A DNA stretch of 64,000 nucleotides from Poecilobothrus nobilitatus (lineage: Eukaryota > Arthropoda > Insecta > Diptera > Dolichopodidae), in contig OX352772.1 of assembly GCA_947095535.1 (NCBI GenBank), positions 51,293,445-51,357,444 of the forward strand. Reading direction: 5' to 3'. Under the pieces are notes generated by a model. It was not told where the DNA came from. It saw only the letters and a program-made list of their open reading frames with translations, and did not search any database. Positions 1-11,702 of the stretch are shown here, in pieces; the stretch's first letter is position 1; every line of letters begins with the position of its first letter. The position numbers and the translations under genes are program-made.

Positions 1-840
1 AACAAATATTTTTTTTTAATATTATTATTTATTTAAAATTTATTTAATTTATATTTATTTTTAAATAACGTGCATTTAAATTGAAATTTTCATTCTGTAT
101 TTGATTAATTTATTATTAAATAAATAAAAAAAAAAAAAAAAAAAAAATGTCTGCAAATATTTAAAAAAATTCAATGAAATTTGTTTTTGTTTAATTCAAG
201 TTCATCTTTTTATTTTGTTTAATAAAAGAATACTTAATAATTAATAAAAAGAAATACATATGTATATACTTATTTTATTTATTATTTGAAATTCTATTAC
301 TATATTTAATCATTTTTGAATAAAAATGATATAAATTTTGTTGTCATCTTAATTTTAAAATATTTAAAACATTTAATTATTGATGAATCAATTTCTTTTT
401 ATTTTTTATTATTCTGTTCTTTTACTATATAAAAATATCAATATTCAAATTTCAAAAACTATAATTATATATTACTAAAAAAAAAAAAAAATAATTTGAG
501 AAAATTTATTATAGCCATAAATCTTAATATTATGTAGGTGTTCGGTAAAAGAAAAAGCTCACCCCTAAAAGAGTTAATATTTCGAAATTCACGATAACTT
601 CATTTTTTCACTTTTCTCTTACTATTACTTTCACACTACAATAATTTTCTAACTACATATTAATAGGAAATTATTCTATTGATGGAACATATCGATATTA
701 AAATTTCAATTTTAAGAATAGTTTTTTAGTTAATTGTAAGCTGTCGATACAATAGGAACTAAAGCAAAATTACACAATATAAAAAAACAAAAGTATATAC
801 ATACCTATTCGGTATTTTTAATTTCAACGAGAAGACTTAA
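1..840. other. AT-rich non-coding stretch, no feature
   Basis: Nothing here reads as a gene or a bounded element. It is dominated by A and T runs (for example a 29-base A run broken by one T near 126-147 and another A run at 478-490). One short stretch of more mixed composition (about 530-600) carries no motif I recognise. Confidence 0.6.
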
Positions 841-1990
841 GTTAAGGTTAAAAGATATTGATTATTAATGTCACTAACATAGGATCATCTAGCTAAGATC
901 TGGAGAACTACAAAAACTTAAAATTTTGAACATCTTTCAGAATTAGCATAAGTTACCTCAGCAAATATTTTTGTATCTGTTCTTGTTTAAGAGTTATAAG
1001 GGGTTAAAAATTTAAATTTTGATATTTTAAAACATTTGGAACTTAAACACCTATAAAAATTTTTTCTCAATAAAATACAAAACTTAAATCTTCAACATTT
1101 TGTCTTAATTTTTATAGGGTTACCTTGAAGAAATTGAAGAAAGCGTCTCTTGATTTTCCTCATATAACATATATTGACATACATCGTATGACCCTCATAT
1201 TGACATATAAAATTCCGAGAAAATTTACAAAATTTTGACACAAATCACAATTCTAAATTGGTTTTATTACCTTTGGAGAAAATATGCACCTTTAAAAACA
1301 TTTGATTTTGCAGTCTGCCCTGCAAACCAATTTTTTTTTTTTTTTAAATTGTTTCAAAATAAAATTTTTCACCTCAAAAATAAGTGCAAGTAAGCCATTA
1401 TTACCTATATCTTTGGTTTATTTCTTATTTGTTTACCTATGTTGTATCGAATACAAAGAAACCTAATATGTACGTGATAATATATGGGAAAGTATCCAAC
1501 ATGTTGCTATATATCCAACGGCCCAAATACTGACAATTTGTAAGCAAAAATATATTATTTGTAAATTATAATTTTTTGTTTTAAATATTTAATTTACCTA
1601 TAATTATTAAATCAGCACATAAAATAATTAATTTTTTGCAAATGGATCATATTACTTTACTATAGCAAATTTAAAAAAAAAAAATGTTTGAAAAATTTTC
1701 TTACTAGTTTCATGACCGTCCGTCAGTCCTTTCGTTCTACATCATTTGAAATAAAAAATGAAATTTCTGACATACAAATGAAAGATCCTAATAAAAAAAA
1801 AGGTAACAATTAAACAATTTTTTGATTAATGTAGTCCGCCGTTTGTGGAGCTACACTTCCTCAAAGTTAAAAATACCTTTTAATTCAAATTGTTTAAACT
1901 CCATTTCTAAGTACAGAATTTTAAACCTGCAAACATCAAATAACAGAAAAAATTTTTAAGCTTTATTAATTCATACAAAATTAGCATAAT
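841..1990 (+). repeat. Degenerate DINE-like (Helentron-type) fragments, family C
   Basis: Two blocks resemble a second locus in this window at 46,490-46,960. Around 935-1000 the text AGAATTAGCATAAGTTACCTCAG parallels AGAATTAGTATAAGTTTCCTCAG near 46,897. Around 1715-1890 a GACCGTCCGTCAGTCC block is followed by TTGTGGAGCTACACTTCCTC, which parallels a TCCGTTCGTCCATCCGTC block and TTATGGAGCTGCAGCCTCTCC near 46,500-46,650. A CCGTCC-rich block near one end is typical of DINE-1-like elements. The boundaries are lost, so this is a decayed copy assigned by internal similarity only. Confidence 0.4.
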
Positions 1991-2746
1991 TTTTTGTAAT
2001 TCAGCATTTAAATTAATCCTATAATGTTAATTTAACTTATCAACCTTTTCGCGTATTTTAAAAAATCTGAACGATGAAAAATTTAAATTTTGTAAAAGCA
2101 CCACCAATAGAAATTTTTCAAGGTTAATATGGAAAAATTGTAGGCCAACTATTTATATTTGCTTTTGTGTTAACGGTTTTTCATAATTAGGCCATAGTAT
2201 CGGACAAAAATTTTAATGAAAAATATTGAAAATTTTAAATACTTACTTAGTTTTTTGTCTTATTTGAAAATAGGCGCATTTAAAAACCTTTAGTTTTACA
2301 TACTGTCTTGTTTTTTTTTTTTCTTTATGTAATGTTAGAGTAGGTACATTTTATTTTTTTTTTTTTTTCAAAATTTATACAAATATTTAATTTATTTTTA
2401 TTTGACATTGAAATTTAATTTTAAAGTTTTTTAAAAGTTTTTGAATAATTTACAAAAAAAAAAAGGAGAAAAAAAAAAAAAAAAAATTAACACCAATACG
2501 CAATCTGATATACACATACATTACAATTGTACATACTTACATAAATATACATATCATTTGCATACCATTTTTGGAACATTATTCAAACATGTTGCGTTTG
2601 CGCACTATTAAAAAATTAATACATATTTTATATTTTATACAATACAATACATCATACATCAAACATTAATACACATTGAAAAATAAATAAAAATTCTAAG
2701 AATTTATGAATATTAAAATTCAATATTAAAAATAAACAAAAAAAAA

Positions 2747-2783
<37 letters not shown>

Positions 2784-4410
2784 ACAAAAAAAAATAATAT
2801 TCATGTCTGCTGAAATGAAATATGCGCCAAAAATAACAAAATAGTAACCAAAATGTAAATACAAACAAACATGTTTGATTCGATTGTTGCAAAACAAACA
2901 AACAAACAAACAAAATGAATAAAAATGTAAAGAAAAAAAATAAAATATTTTAAAATGAAAAAAAAAAAACAAAAAATGGGAAAGAAAATTATGAAACTAA
3001 TTGAAATGATTTTGGTTTTTTTTTTTCTTTTTTTTTTTATATTCGAAAATTGATTGAAAAGCAGAAAATTGTTTTTATTTTTTTTTTTTTTTATTATAAA
3101 GCGGAAAAATATGAGAAAATTTTAAAAGAAAAACAAAAACAATTTTACCCAAAACAAAAAGAAAACAAAAAAATTTGAAAGGAAAAAATGGATTTCCTTT
3201 CCTGGTGGTGTCTTGTTTTCTATTTTGGAAGTAGTGTAACTTTTAATTATTGTAAAAACGTTTCAAATTCACTTATAAATGCATTAATATTTTCGTTTCG
3301 TTTTTTTTTTTTTATAATTACTTTTGGTTCCTGAATCGCTACGTAACTGATACCAAAAATATACACAAATCAGACATTCATATAAGTATATAAGTTGTGT
3401 ATAGCATGTGTGTTTCTTATAAATGCATTGTCAGTAATTTTATTGTTAATCAACGTATTTTTTTTTTATTTTCGGATATTGAATTATATATTTATTTATA
3501 TATATATGTAAGTACATATATATGTAGATATATATTTTTTTTTATTTGGTTTTTCATAATAAGGAATCAATTTACAAAAAAGAAAAAAAAAGGGGAAAAA
3601 ATTTTTTTTTAGGTTTTGTTTTCTTGGAAAAATTTGACAGCAACATGAAACTTTAAGTCTAAAATTTGGAACGAAAGAAAAGTGATGAACTTGTCAAACT
3701 AATTGATTGTAATATTCAGTAAATGGCCATGACATTAAGTTTATTTTAGCTTTTTTTTTTTAATTATGTATTTTCATGAAGTACCGTTTTTTTTTGTTTT
3801 GTTTTGGATTTGATGATCCATAAATTAAGTGTTGCATATAGTTTTAATGATAAGGTTTTTATGTGATTTAAGGTAGAGTGCTTCACCAGTTTTTTTAAAA
3901 TTGAAAATTAATTTTTTCTAATCAAAATGAAAAAAGACAACATGTAAAATTATACATACAGTACAAAGAGAGATAAAATTTTCAAGCTTCGGAATATATT
4001 TGAAATTTCGAATTTTTTTTTTTGTTAAACACCTATTTATAACGATATGTAAAATCCAGTAGTATCTGGTTAGATTTTATAATTAAAAATATTCTGACAA
4101 ACAGTTATAAAATTAAACATTTAAAATGTATTTCAATATTTCATAGAAAATTAATCAACTAAAATGATAACTATAAAAAGTTGTCCCACATCAATTTTTA
4201 TTCGGACACAACCATTTTTTGTTCGATTCAAAGACTTTTTCTTGACTTCGACTTCGTCTTCGTCTTTAACGATTTCATACGTATACATTCTTTTATTACT
4301 TCTTCTAGAATAAAGTCACTAACATTTAAAAAAAAAAGACTAGTGAAAACAAAAAGATTAGTGGCCTTCAATGTTATGACCTTCTTTAGTGACCTTCAGT
4401 TTTTTTTAAA
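1991..4410. other. AT-rich non-coding stretch with microsatellites
   Basis: No gene or bounded transposon seen. It contains many T and A runs, a CAAA tetranucleotide run near 2893-2913 and TACATA-rich text near 2510-2560 and 3360-3400. Short open frames here (for example 3397-3612) are built almost entirely from homopolymer codons (Phe, Lys, Ile, Tyr) and show no domain, so I do not call them genes. Confidence 0.6.
2747..2784. repeat. AT dinucleotide microsatellite
   Basis: Nearly uninterrupted AT alternation runs through these bases, ending in a TATGTATAC step. It is a simple repeat with no associated element visible. Confidence 0.85.
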
Positions 4411-4566
4411 TTTTTTTTTTTTTAATGCATTTCTCTGCCACATAAATGTGGACAGGAAATTACACAGCCGTTCCTGTTGAGGCGTAGCTGTAAATGTCGA
4501 AGGGATTCGAACCCACACTCCCTCGGTGTTTACAGCGTATTTTATACGCTCTTACCCACTAGGCCC
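4411..4566 (-). mobile_element. Short tRNA-derived SINE (SINE-L), copy 1
   Basis: Read on the minus strand, it begins GGCCTAGTGGGTAAGAGCG, an RNA polymerase III A box. A perfect anticodon-arm palindrome follows (AGCGT, 7-base loop, ACGCT), then an extra arm and GGTTCGAATCC, a B box. The layout resembles a class II (Leu/Ser-like, long variable arm) tRNA. A tRNA-unrelated body follows (CGACATTTACAGC... then TGTCCACATTTATGTGGCAGAG), ending in a 13-base A tail (T run at 4411-4423). The second copy at 39,770-39,985 shares head and body. Against a real tRNA: the acceptor stem is missing at the 5' side, and there is a body plus A tail. Confidence 0.8.
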
Positions 4567-6104
4567 CTTTTTTTAATTTATAACAATAATTTATAAAAGC
4601 ATGAAAGAATATACATTTTAAATACTTAGAAAGGAATTGGAAGACATGACGTTTAAATAAATTATTTTATATTAATTTTATAGTGGGCTACTTGAGTTCA
4701 ATCCATAATTAAAAATTTTACTACTTAATTTTCTTTAATGGCTTTGTTAAGTATCTTGAAGAAGTTAAAATTTAATCTCAACAGTTTCGTGTTTTCAAAG
4801 TTTCAATACACTTAAGCTACATATATACTTATAAATATATGGATTTAATTTTTTATTGGATTTATTTTTTTTTGTTTAGATGTACAACACATTGTATCAT
4901 GTGTGTGTGTAATATAAGTAAAATGAATTTAATTAATTTCTTTACTGTCATTCCAATTATGTCCATTGGAAATAGGTAACAATCTAATACATTTATGTTT
5001 ACGGAGAGCACCCCAGTTGATCTAAACTCATATCTCAAAAAAACAGTTGACATAAAAAGACTTCTAGCATACAGCCAATTACCATAAAAAAACATTAAGT
5101 AAAATTCCATTTATACAAATGAGATAAGACACTTCGTAAGTGTTAAATTTTCCATAAAAACACGTATATATATAGGAAAAGGCAGACAGGAATACAGGAT
5201 TGATTAATATACTCCTACGTTGCAGACATTATAGAAGCATTATATTTAGTTTTTCTTAATGTGTTTAAAAATTTGTTTTTTAAAGTGTTAAAATTTTAAA
5301 AATATGATTAGTTTAATATTTTTATAAACGAAAGGTCCCCTCAATTGGGTATAATTAAATTTCTAAAAAAATAAAATATACATATATGTAAATTATATTA
5401 GCAATTTAAATTCATATTTCAATAAAAGTTATGAAAAATTTGTAATTCAGAAGTCTTATCCAATAATATGTGGGTGGTGAATTTAAATAAAATATGAATA
5501 TTTACACGGTGAGATTAAAATTTTTCAAATTATCATATAGATATACTATATGTAAGTAAGTATAAGTTATATGAGTCTACAATATTGCTATAAAAACAAA
5601 ATTATTGGTTTTTTTTTTTTTTAAATGTTGTAATTAGATATGAAATATAATTTTATTACTTACTTTAAGTGTAGAAAATAATATAATATGTTACCTTGAA
5701 AGTATAATTCATAAAACTTTTATTGCTTAGGTATATACTAGCAGGAATACCCAGCGTTGCCCGGAATATATTGTTGATAATAATAAAATTATTTTTGAAT
5801 TTCTTTTTTGTTTTTGATTATTGATTCAATTACTAAACGTACTAAACGTGTTATTTGATTCTCTGTTATTTAGATTTATTGTTATTAATGTGTACCTTTC
5901 GCATAAAAATTTTCCATATTAATAGTACCTTTAATATCCCTAATACAGTTAAGACTGAAACTATTAGTTTTATAAATGAAAAAATCAAATCTAAACAATT
6001 TCCTTTTTAATACCCTTATTATTCTCAAAAATAATCAAAACAAAAGTTATAAGGTACAATGGGATTATTGATTAGTACATATAGTAAACATGTCATTATG
6101 ATAT
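4567..6104. other. Unassigned AT-rich stretch
   Basis: No gene found. A GC-richer motif at about 5743-5763, CAGGAATACCCAGCGTTGCC, looks like a widespread invertebrate repeat motif, but I cannot place it in a family from sequence alone. The small minus-strand open frame at 4862-5110 has no recognisable domain and is interrupted by low-complexity sequence. Confidence 0.5.
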
Positions 6105-6595
6105 GAAATTAATTCGAATGGAAATTAATTGGAACAATTTTTCAATATAGTAAGTGGCGTATTAAGCTTTAAAAGTTTTATATTAATCTTATTCTATTAA
6201 TAGGTCAATAATTAATAGCTTTCTTTACTTTATATTGCAAATGTAAAACAATTGAAATATAAAGTAAAATGAAATTAATTCGAATGGAAAGTAATTGGAA
6301 TAATTTTTCAATATACTAAGTGGAGAATTAAGCTTTAAAAGTTTTATATTAAATCTTATTCTATTTAATAGGTCATTAATAGGTCAATAATTAATAGCTA
6401 ATGTAAAACAATTGAAATATAAAGTAACATGAAATTAATTCGAATGGAAATTAATTGGAACAGTTTTTCAATATATAGTAAATGGGGAATTAAGCTTTAA
6501 AAGTTTTATATTAAATCTTATTCTATTAATAGGTCATTAATAGGTCAATAATTGCTTCCGTTACTTTATATTGCAAATATAAAACAATTTGTCAT
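6105..6595 (+). repeat. Tandem repeat, 3 copies of about 163 bp
   Basis: Three successive units start with GAAATTAATTCGAATGGAAA at 6105, 6271 and 6431 (spacings 166 and 160). Each continues through TTAAGCTTTAAAAGTTTTAT and TATTCTATTTAATAGGTC-type text to AACAATTGAAATATAAAGTAA. The units differ by small indels (the middle one lacks CTTTACTTTATATTGC near its end), so the array is neither brand new nor very old. No coding potential. Confidence 0.85.
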
Positions 6596-8639
6596 ATATG
6601 TATACTTTAGTGTAAGACAAGTGATAAAATTATAAGTGATGCCATAATTAATATATTGAATCATCTCTTTCATTTTTTTTTTAATTTTAACTAAGTATAG
6701 GTATATAATAATGTCGTGTGACATCTTTATCTTAGTCGTCGGATCTTATTTTATTAAACACCTACGTTTTAAAATTGAAAATTAATGCTGTTGTGCAGTG
6801 TAGTCAAATTTTATTGTAATTTATAATCAAACATATTTAAATGTTAACATATTTATTACATCTGATATTAATTCTGATGATTATTAAAAAAAAAAATTCA
6901 TTATTTTGTTTTTTTTTTTTTTTAAATTTATTTAATAACCATTAATTGACAATTTCATATATTAAATATTATATACAAAATCAAACTTAAAAATTCTTAA
7001 AATTCCACTAGTTTAAAAAAAAAAAAAAAGAAGGATATAATGTGTTAAATTTCATTTTTATAAAATGTCTACAAAACAAAGAATAATAATAATAATAATA
7101 TGTAAATTATTAGGACGTATGTTAATGCACTTAAGTATTTATTTTAATTAAAAAAAAAAAATGTTGAAGTACAGTTATTTTATTTTACCTGACTGACTTT
7201 TATGCTAACGGTTGTGCAACGTGATCATTTTTTATTTTTTTCTTATTAACGTGCTCACATTTTTTTTTTTATATTTAATTTTTTTTTTTTCCGCAATCCA
7301 AACGAATATTCTAAATTTACAAAAATTAGCTAAAATTAAATTTAGAAGACAAAAAAAAACAAAACAAAAAAAAAGGAAAGGAAATTTCAAAAATTTACTT
7401 TATGGTACATATTCCATTTAATTTTTTCATCGCACTTTTTTTGTTTTAGATACTATTAATTTTAAAAACACATTTTGGAGAGTTTTAAAAAGTCAATTAT
7501 TTATAAATTAAAAATAGAATTAATATACAAAATTGTTTTTTTTTTTTTTTTTTAAATTATTTTTAAATTATATTCAATTAAAATTTTTTAGAATTTTGTT
7601 TAAATATTTTTAATTTTTCCGCCTTTTGTAATGCAATGTTTTGTATATATATGTATAGGGTTTGTATTATACTGTACAGTAAAGTCTTGTTATATGAAAT
7701 TCAAAATTATTTATTAATTTCAATGTATCGGACAAGGACAAGATCTAAAAAAATTTAAAATTGGTAAATAATTAAAAAAAAATTAAAAAAAAAAGTTAAA
7801 TTGAGCTAGTGGAATTGGCCGATTACGCTATACATACACATATATTATAAATTATTTTATATTCTGAGAAATTCTATTGAAATTGAATATTATTTGAAAT
7901 CTAGATCTAGTTTTAGAAAGAAAATTTAAGAAACTTGTATTTAAGGAAAAGGAAAGGGACTTGTATTTAAGGGAAAATACAAATTTTAAAGATGTAAATT
8001 ATCTGGGTTAATGTCGCCCCAACTTAAGTTCTTTGCTATTCAATCAAAATACTTTAAATTCAACTTCGATCAAATCATATCCTATAATATATGAGTAATT
8101 TATATAGCAATATATAATAAATGAACTAAATAATTGTTGTAAAATATAAGAGAACTAAATAAACCTGACGTAGTATATGCCAGTCTGGTAATCAAGAAAA
8201 GAAATAATATTGATTATTTGTCACTTAACTTTTTAATAAAATAAAAAGTAATATCTTTCTGTTCTAATATAGTTCTTATTTATCTTAAAAAACGTTTTTT
8301 GAGAACTATGCTCATTTGATTTGTAATAATACTTAACTTTTTACAATAATAATAAAAATGAATTTAAATAATCAAAAAACCTAGATAGCAACACTAAGAA
8401 AACTAAAAAAAAATTTTGTAGTGGCGGTTTGGGCGCGACAGTCCTCGTTCCTTCAAAAATAATTGTGTAAATTCATATATAAAATTCACTATTTTTTAAG
8501 TGAAATATCAAAATTGAATATGAAACTCAATTTCATGAGAATTCAAAATTGAATATTTTCCATATGGAAATGTGAAAATTTAATGTTTTTTAATGAAATT
8601 GTTATATACTTATGTGTGGGCATACTTAAGTATTAATAG
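6596..8639. other. Unassigned AT-rich stretch
   Basis: No gene or bounded element. It holds an AAT trinucleotide run at 7083-7102 and long T runs at 6909-6923 and 7535-7552. A short GC-rich patch at about 8418-8450 (GTGGCGGTTTGGGCGCGACAG) stands out, but no motif is recognised. Confidence 0.55.
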
Positions 8640-8830
8640 TTGGATTCAAAATCAGAGCCCTTTTCCGGAATATTTATATCCATATATGTATGTCTATGCG
8701 AGATTTTGCAATTTCGAGATTTTGATTTTCGAAATTTTATAATTTCGGGATTTAAATTTTCGAGATTTTGATATTCGGAATTTTGATTTTTCGAGATTTT
8801 GTTTTCGGGATTTTGAATTTGTAATACAAT
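8640..8830 (-). repeat. Fragment of the 33.4-34.7 kb inverted-repeat element family
   Basis: TTGGATTCAAAATCAGAGCCCTTTTCCGGAATATTTATATCC matches, on the minus strand, the ~91-bp module at 34,168-34,485. It is followed by imperfect repeats of TTTCGAGATTTTGATTTTCG, like the CGGGATTTTG-rich right flank of the element ending at 34,683. Both modules occur in the same order as in that element, which supports a truncated relative. No terminal repeats or target duplication are visible. Confidence 0.5.
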
Positions 8831-9350
8831 AATAATAATGTTTCATTCTGTTTCATCTAATATAAATAAAAGCATTGTCTTATGGTCCTTGAAGAAGCAA
8901 AAAGGAAAAAAAAAGAACTGTATTTAAATTAGAAAGTGTTATTTATTGTGTAGTTAATTAATTTTTTTTTTTTCATTTTTGGGTACAAATAACACTAAGC
9001 CATTTTATTTGAATTGTTAAAAAAAAGTTTGAAACAATTATTTTTTGACAATCATTTTAAATTTAATCAAACATTTAATTAAATTGAATAGTTTATAAGT
9101 TATAACAAAAGTATAAAATTAATATATAATAAGTATACATATGTACAAATATTTTTATACTAGGAGATATACTATTTATATAATCATTCTGTTTTTGTAC
9201 AATTAATTTGTGCAATGAGTTAAAATTCTATTTTAGCTTAATTATAAAAAAAAATGTCCTTATTTTAATAAATCTATCCAAAATATATAATGGTAACTTT
9301 AGGTTTTGTGTACCTCGAGAACTATCTGTAATCTGTATATATATACACAC
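8831..9350. other. Unassigned AT-rich stretch
   Basis: No gene, RNA gene or bounded repeat recognised. Some TACATATGTA-type simple sequence occurs near 9135-9150. Confidence 0.55.
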
Positions 9351-9633
9351 GGTATTCGGAAAACGAAGGTCACGAAGCTAAAAAGTGTCCCGGAAGGAAA
9401 GGGTTATTCTTAAGAGTTTTTGAGATAATGGTCTTTAAAATTTTTCGTTTTAAGTTTTTAAAACTATAATAATATGTTCGCCCTTGCAGAACATAAAAGA
9501 TTCGGTTAGGTTTCGATTAACACCTGAAACTATGAGCTTTGGAACATTTTTTTTATTTATTACAACGTCATCGTTGTATCAGTTATATTATAGTATCATC
9601 TCCTTACTTCGTGACCTTCGACTTGCTGATACC
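9351..9633. mobile_element. Candidate small inverted-repeat element (MITE-like)
   Basis: A perfect 14-bp inverted repeat, CGAAGGTCACGAAG at 9364-9377 and CTTCGTGACCTTCG at 9607-9620, is extended outward by weaker matches to GGTAT at 9351 and ATACC at 9629-9633. The 283-bp span encodes nothing. No convincing target duplication is seen, so the outer boundaries are provisional. It lies just outside the DINE-like copy starting at 9651. Confidence 0.5.
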
Positions 9634-9959
9634 TTATATATTTAAACAAAAACAAGTAAATGTAACAGTAAGTCGATGCAACCGACTTATTAATACCCTA
9701 CACCTGAATAATTCGAATTAAATTACAATCCATAAGTGTTTTTGGCAGCTGCTTGAACTTCTTCCCTTTTCTGTCTTATTCAACTCGAATTTCAAGAACG
9801 TAAAAGAGACATCCGCTTGGGATATGCTTGACACCCTTGTATAAAATTTTAAGTTTCTATCTTAATTATTTTCGAAGATTGGTAGTCCTTGGGATGTTTG
9901 TGTCAGCTACCCGAATTGCCACTCCAATTCATCGAATCCATCTCAGGAACATAAAGAAA

Positions 9960-11460
9960 ACTTGCCAGAACACCATTCTATTAAATTTAAAGGTTCTACT
10001 TTTGTTGGTTTTGGAGATATGCTCGTTCCTCTTGTGCTCGTCCGGAAGTTTCCAAAATACGAACCCATGTTTGAAATTCTTTCAAATGTCAGTTTCCAAT
10101 TTTACAGAAAAGGAAACAGAACAGAACACCTTTGTACTAAAAATAAAAGTTCTATCTTTGTTGGTTGTGGAGATATACTCGTTTGCTCTGGGGCTCGTCC
10201 GGAAGCTTCCAAGATTTGAACCCATGGACCAAATCCTCACAAATTTCAGAAACATAAATCAAACATGAAGGAACACCATTCTGCCTAATTTAAAGGTTAT
10301 ATCTTTGTTGCATTTGGAGATAATATCATTTGCTCTGAGGCTCGTTCGGAAGCTTTCAAAATCCGAACCCAAGGACCAAATCCTCTCAAATTTCAGAGGC
10401 CTAAATCATACATGAAAGAACACTATTATGCCAAAAGTAAAGGTTATATATTTGTTGTTTTTGGAGATAATCTCATCTGCTCTGGGGCTCGTTCGGAAGC
10501 TTCCAAAATCCAAACCCATGGACCACATCCTCCTAAATTTTAGGGACATAAATCAAACTGGAAGAAACATCATTATAAAAAATTTAAAGGTTCTATCTTT
10601 ATTGGTTTTGGAGATAATCTCGTTTGCTCTGGAGCTCGTTCGGAAGTTTCCAAAACCCGAACCCATGGACCAAATCTTCTCACATTTCAGAGACTTAAAT
10701 AAAACATGAAAGAACACCACCCTGCCAAATTTAAAGGTTATATCTTTGTTGGTTTTGGAGATAATCTCATTTGCTCTGGTGCTCGTTCGGAAGCTTCCAA
10801 AACCAAACCCATGGACCAAATCCTCTTAAATTTCAGAGACATAAATCAAACACGAAAGAAAACCATTGTACCAAATTCAAAGGTTCTACCTTTGTTCGTA
10901 TTGGATATAATCTCATTTGCTCTGCGGCTCGTTCGGAAGCTTCCAAAATTCGAATCCACGGTTCAAATTCTTTCAAATTTAAACCCATGGCCAAATCCTC
11001 TCAAATTTCAGAGACTTAAATCAAACATGAAAAAACACCATTCGGCCAAATTTAAAGGTTATATATATTTGTTGTTTTTGGAGATAATCTTATTTGCTCT
11101 GGGGCTCGTTCGGAAGCTTCCAAAATCCAAACCCATGGACCACATCCTCTTAAATTTTAGAGACATAAATCAAACTGGAAGAAACATCATTATAAAAAAT
11201 TTAAAGGTGCTATCTTTATTGGTTTTGGAGATAATCTCGTTTGGTCTGGGGCTCGTTCGGAAGTTTCCAAAACCCGAACCCATGGACCAAATCTTCTCAC
11301 ATTTCAGAGACTTAAATAAAACATGAAAGAACACCACCCTGCCAAATTTGAAGGTTCTATCTTTGTTGCTTTTGGAGATAATCTCGTTTGCGGAGATTAT
11401 CTCCAAAAGCCCGGAATCATTCGGAAGCTTCCAGAATCCGAACCCATGGACGGATTTTGT
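9960..11460 (+). repeat. ~147-bp minisatellite array inside the DINE-like element, ~10 units
   Basis: The anchor GCTCGTTCGGAAGCTTCC (or a variant) recurs at 10,036, 10,193, 10,340, 10,487, 10,634, 10,781, 10,927, 11,104, 11,251 and about 11,423. Most spacings are exactly 147 bp. One is 157, one 146, and one 177 owing to about 30 extra bases near 10,975. Because 147 is 49 codons, open frames run across several units (10,428-10,709; 10,706-11,326) and repeat the same 49-residue pattern on both strands. I read these as repeat artefacts, not a protein: there is no domain or start context, and frames break at unit-length variants. Confidence 0.9.
11368..11410. repeat. Perfect 18-bp palindrome at the end of the minisatellite
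   Basis: GCTTTTGGAGATAATCTC at 11,368-11,385 is followed after 7 bases by its exact reverse complement at 11,393-11,410. The left arm is the normal repeat-unit text. The right arm looks like an inverted copy of part of a unit, suggesting a replication or template-switch event at the array edge. Confidence 0.9.
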
Positions 11461-11702
11461 CCAGATTCGAACTTAGCCTTTCTTTCGTAATTAGTAACCT
11501 ACTATATAAATTTCATCAAGATAGCATCATTATTTTTTGAGTTATCGTGCGTACGGACGGACGGACGGACATCGCTAAATCGACTCCGGCGGTGATCCTG
11601 ATTCAGAATATATATACATGTCTATACCTAACTCGCTTCCTTTTGGTGGTTACAAACACCATACCAAAGTTAATATACCCTATACTTTAGGTGTAGGGTA
11701 TA

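Larger units (their letters stand above)
9651..11702 (-). mobile_element. DINE-1/Helentron-like element, family A, 2-kb copy
   Basis: In minus orientation it starts at 11,702 with a TATACCCTA...TAGGGTATA hairpin. A pyrimidine-rich CCGTCCGTCCGTCCGT block follows at about 11,552-11,572, and it ends near 9651 with ...TTACATTTACTTGTT. The perfect 12-bp subterminal inverted repeats are TACCCTACACCT at 9694-9705 and AGGTGTAGGGTA at 11,689-11,700. These are the hallmarks of non-autonomous DINE-1/Helentron elements, which move with a Rep-helicase supplied by an autonomous partner. No Rep or helicase frame exists here. Its core is a ten-unit minisatellite. The related copy at 13,579-14,194 lacks that array. 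Confidence 0.8.

Noticed and set aside
2652..2972. 106-codon minus-strand open frame
   Set aside because: Composed almost only of Phe, Tyr, Ile, Leu and Cys codons from T-run and TATA simple repeat sequence; no domain and overlapped by another equally long frame.
4181..4480. 99-codon plus-strand open frame
   Set aside because: Runs into the T run and body of a minus-strand SINE; no recognised domain.
10706..11326. 206-codon open frame, the longest in the window
   Set aside because: It is the 147-bp minisatellite read through in frame; the opposite strand is also open over repeat units, and length variants break it.
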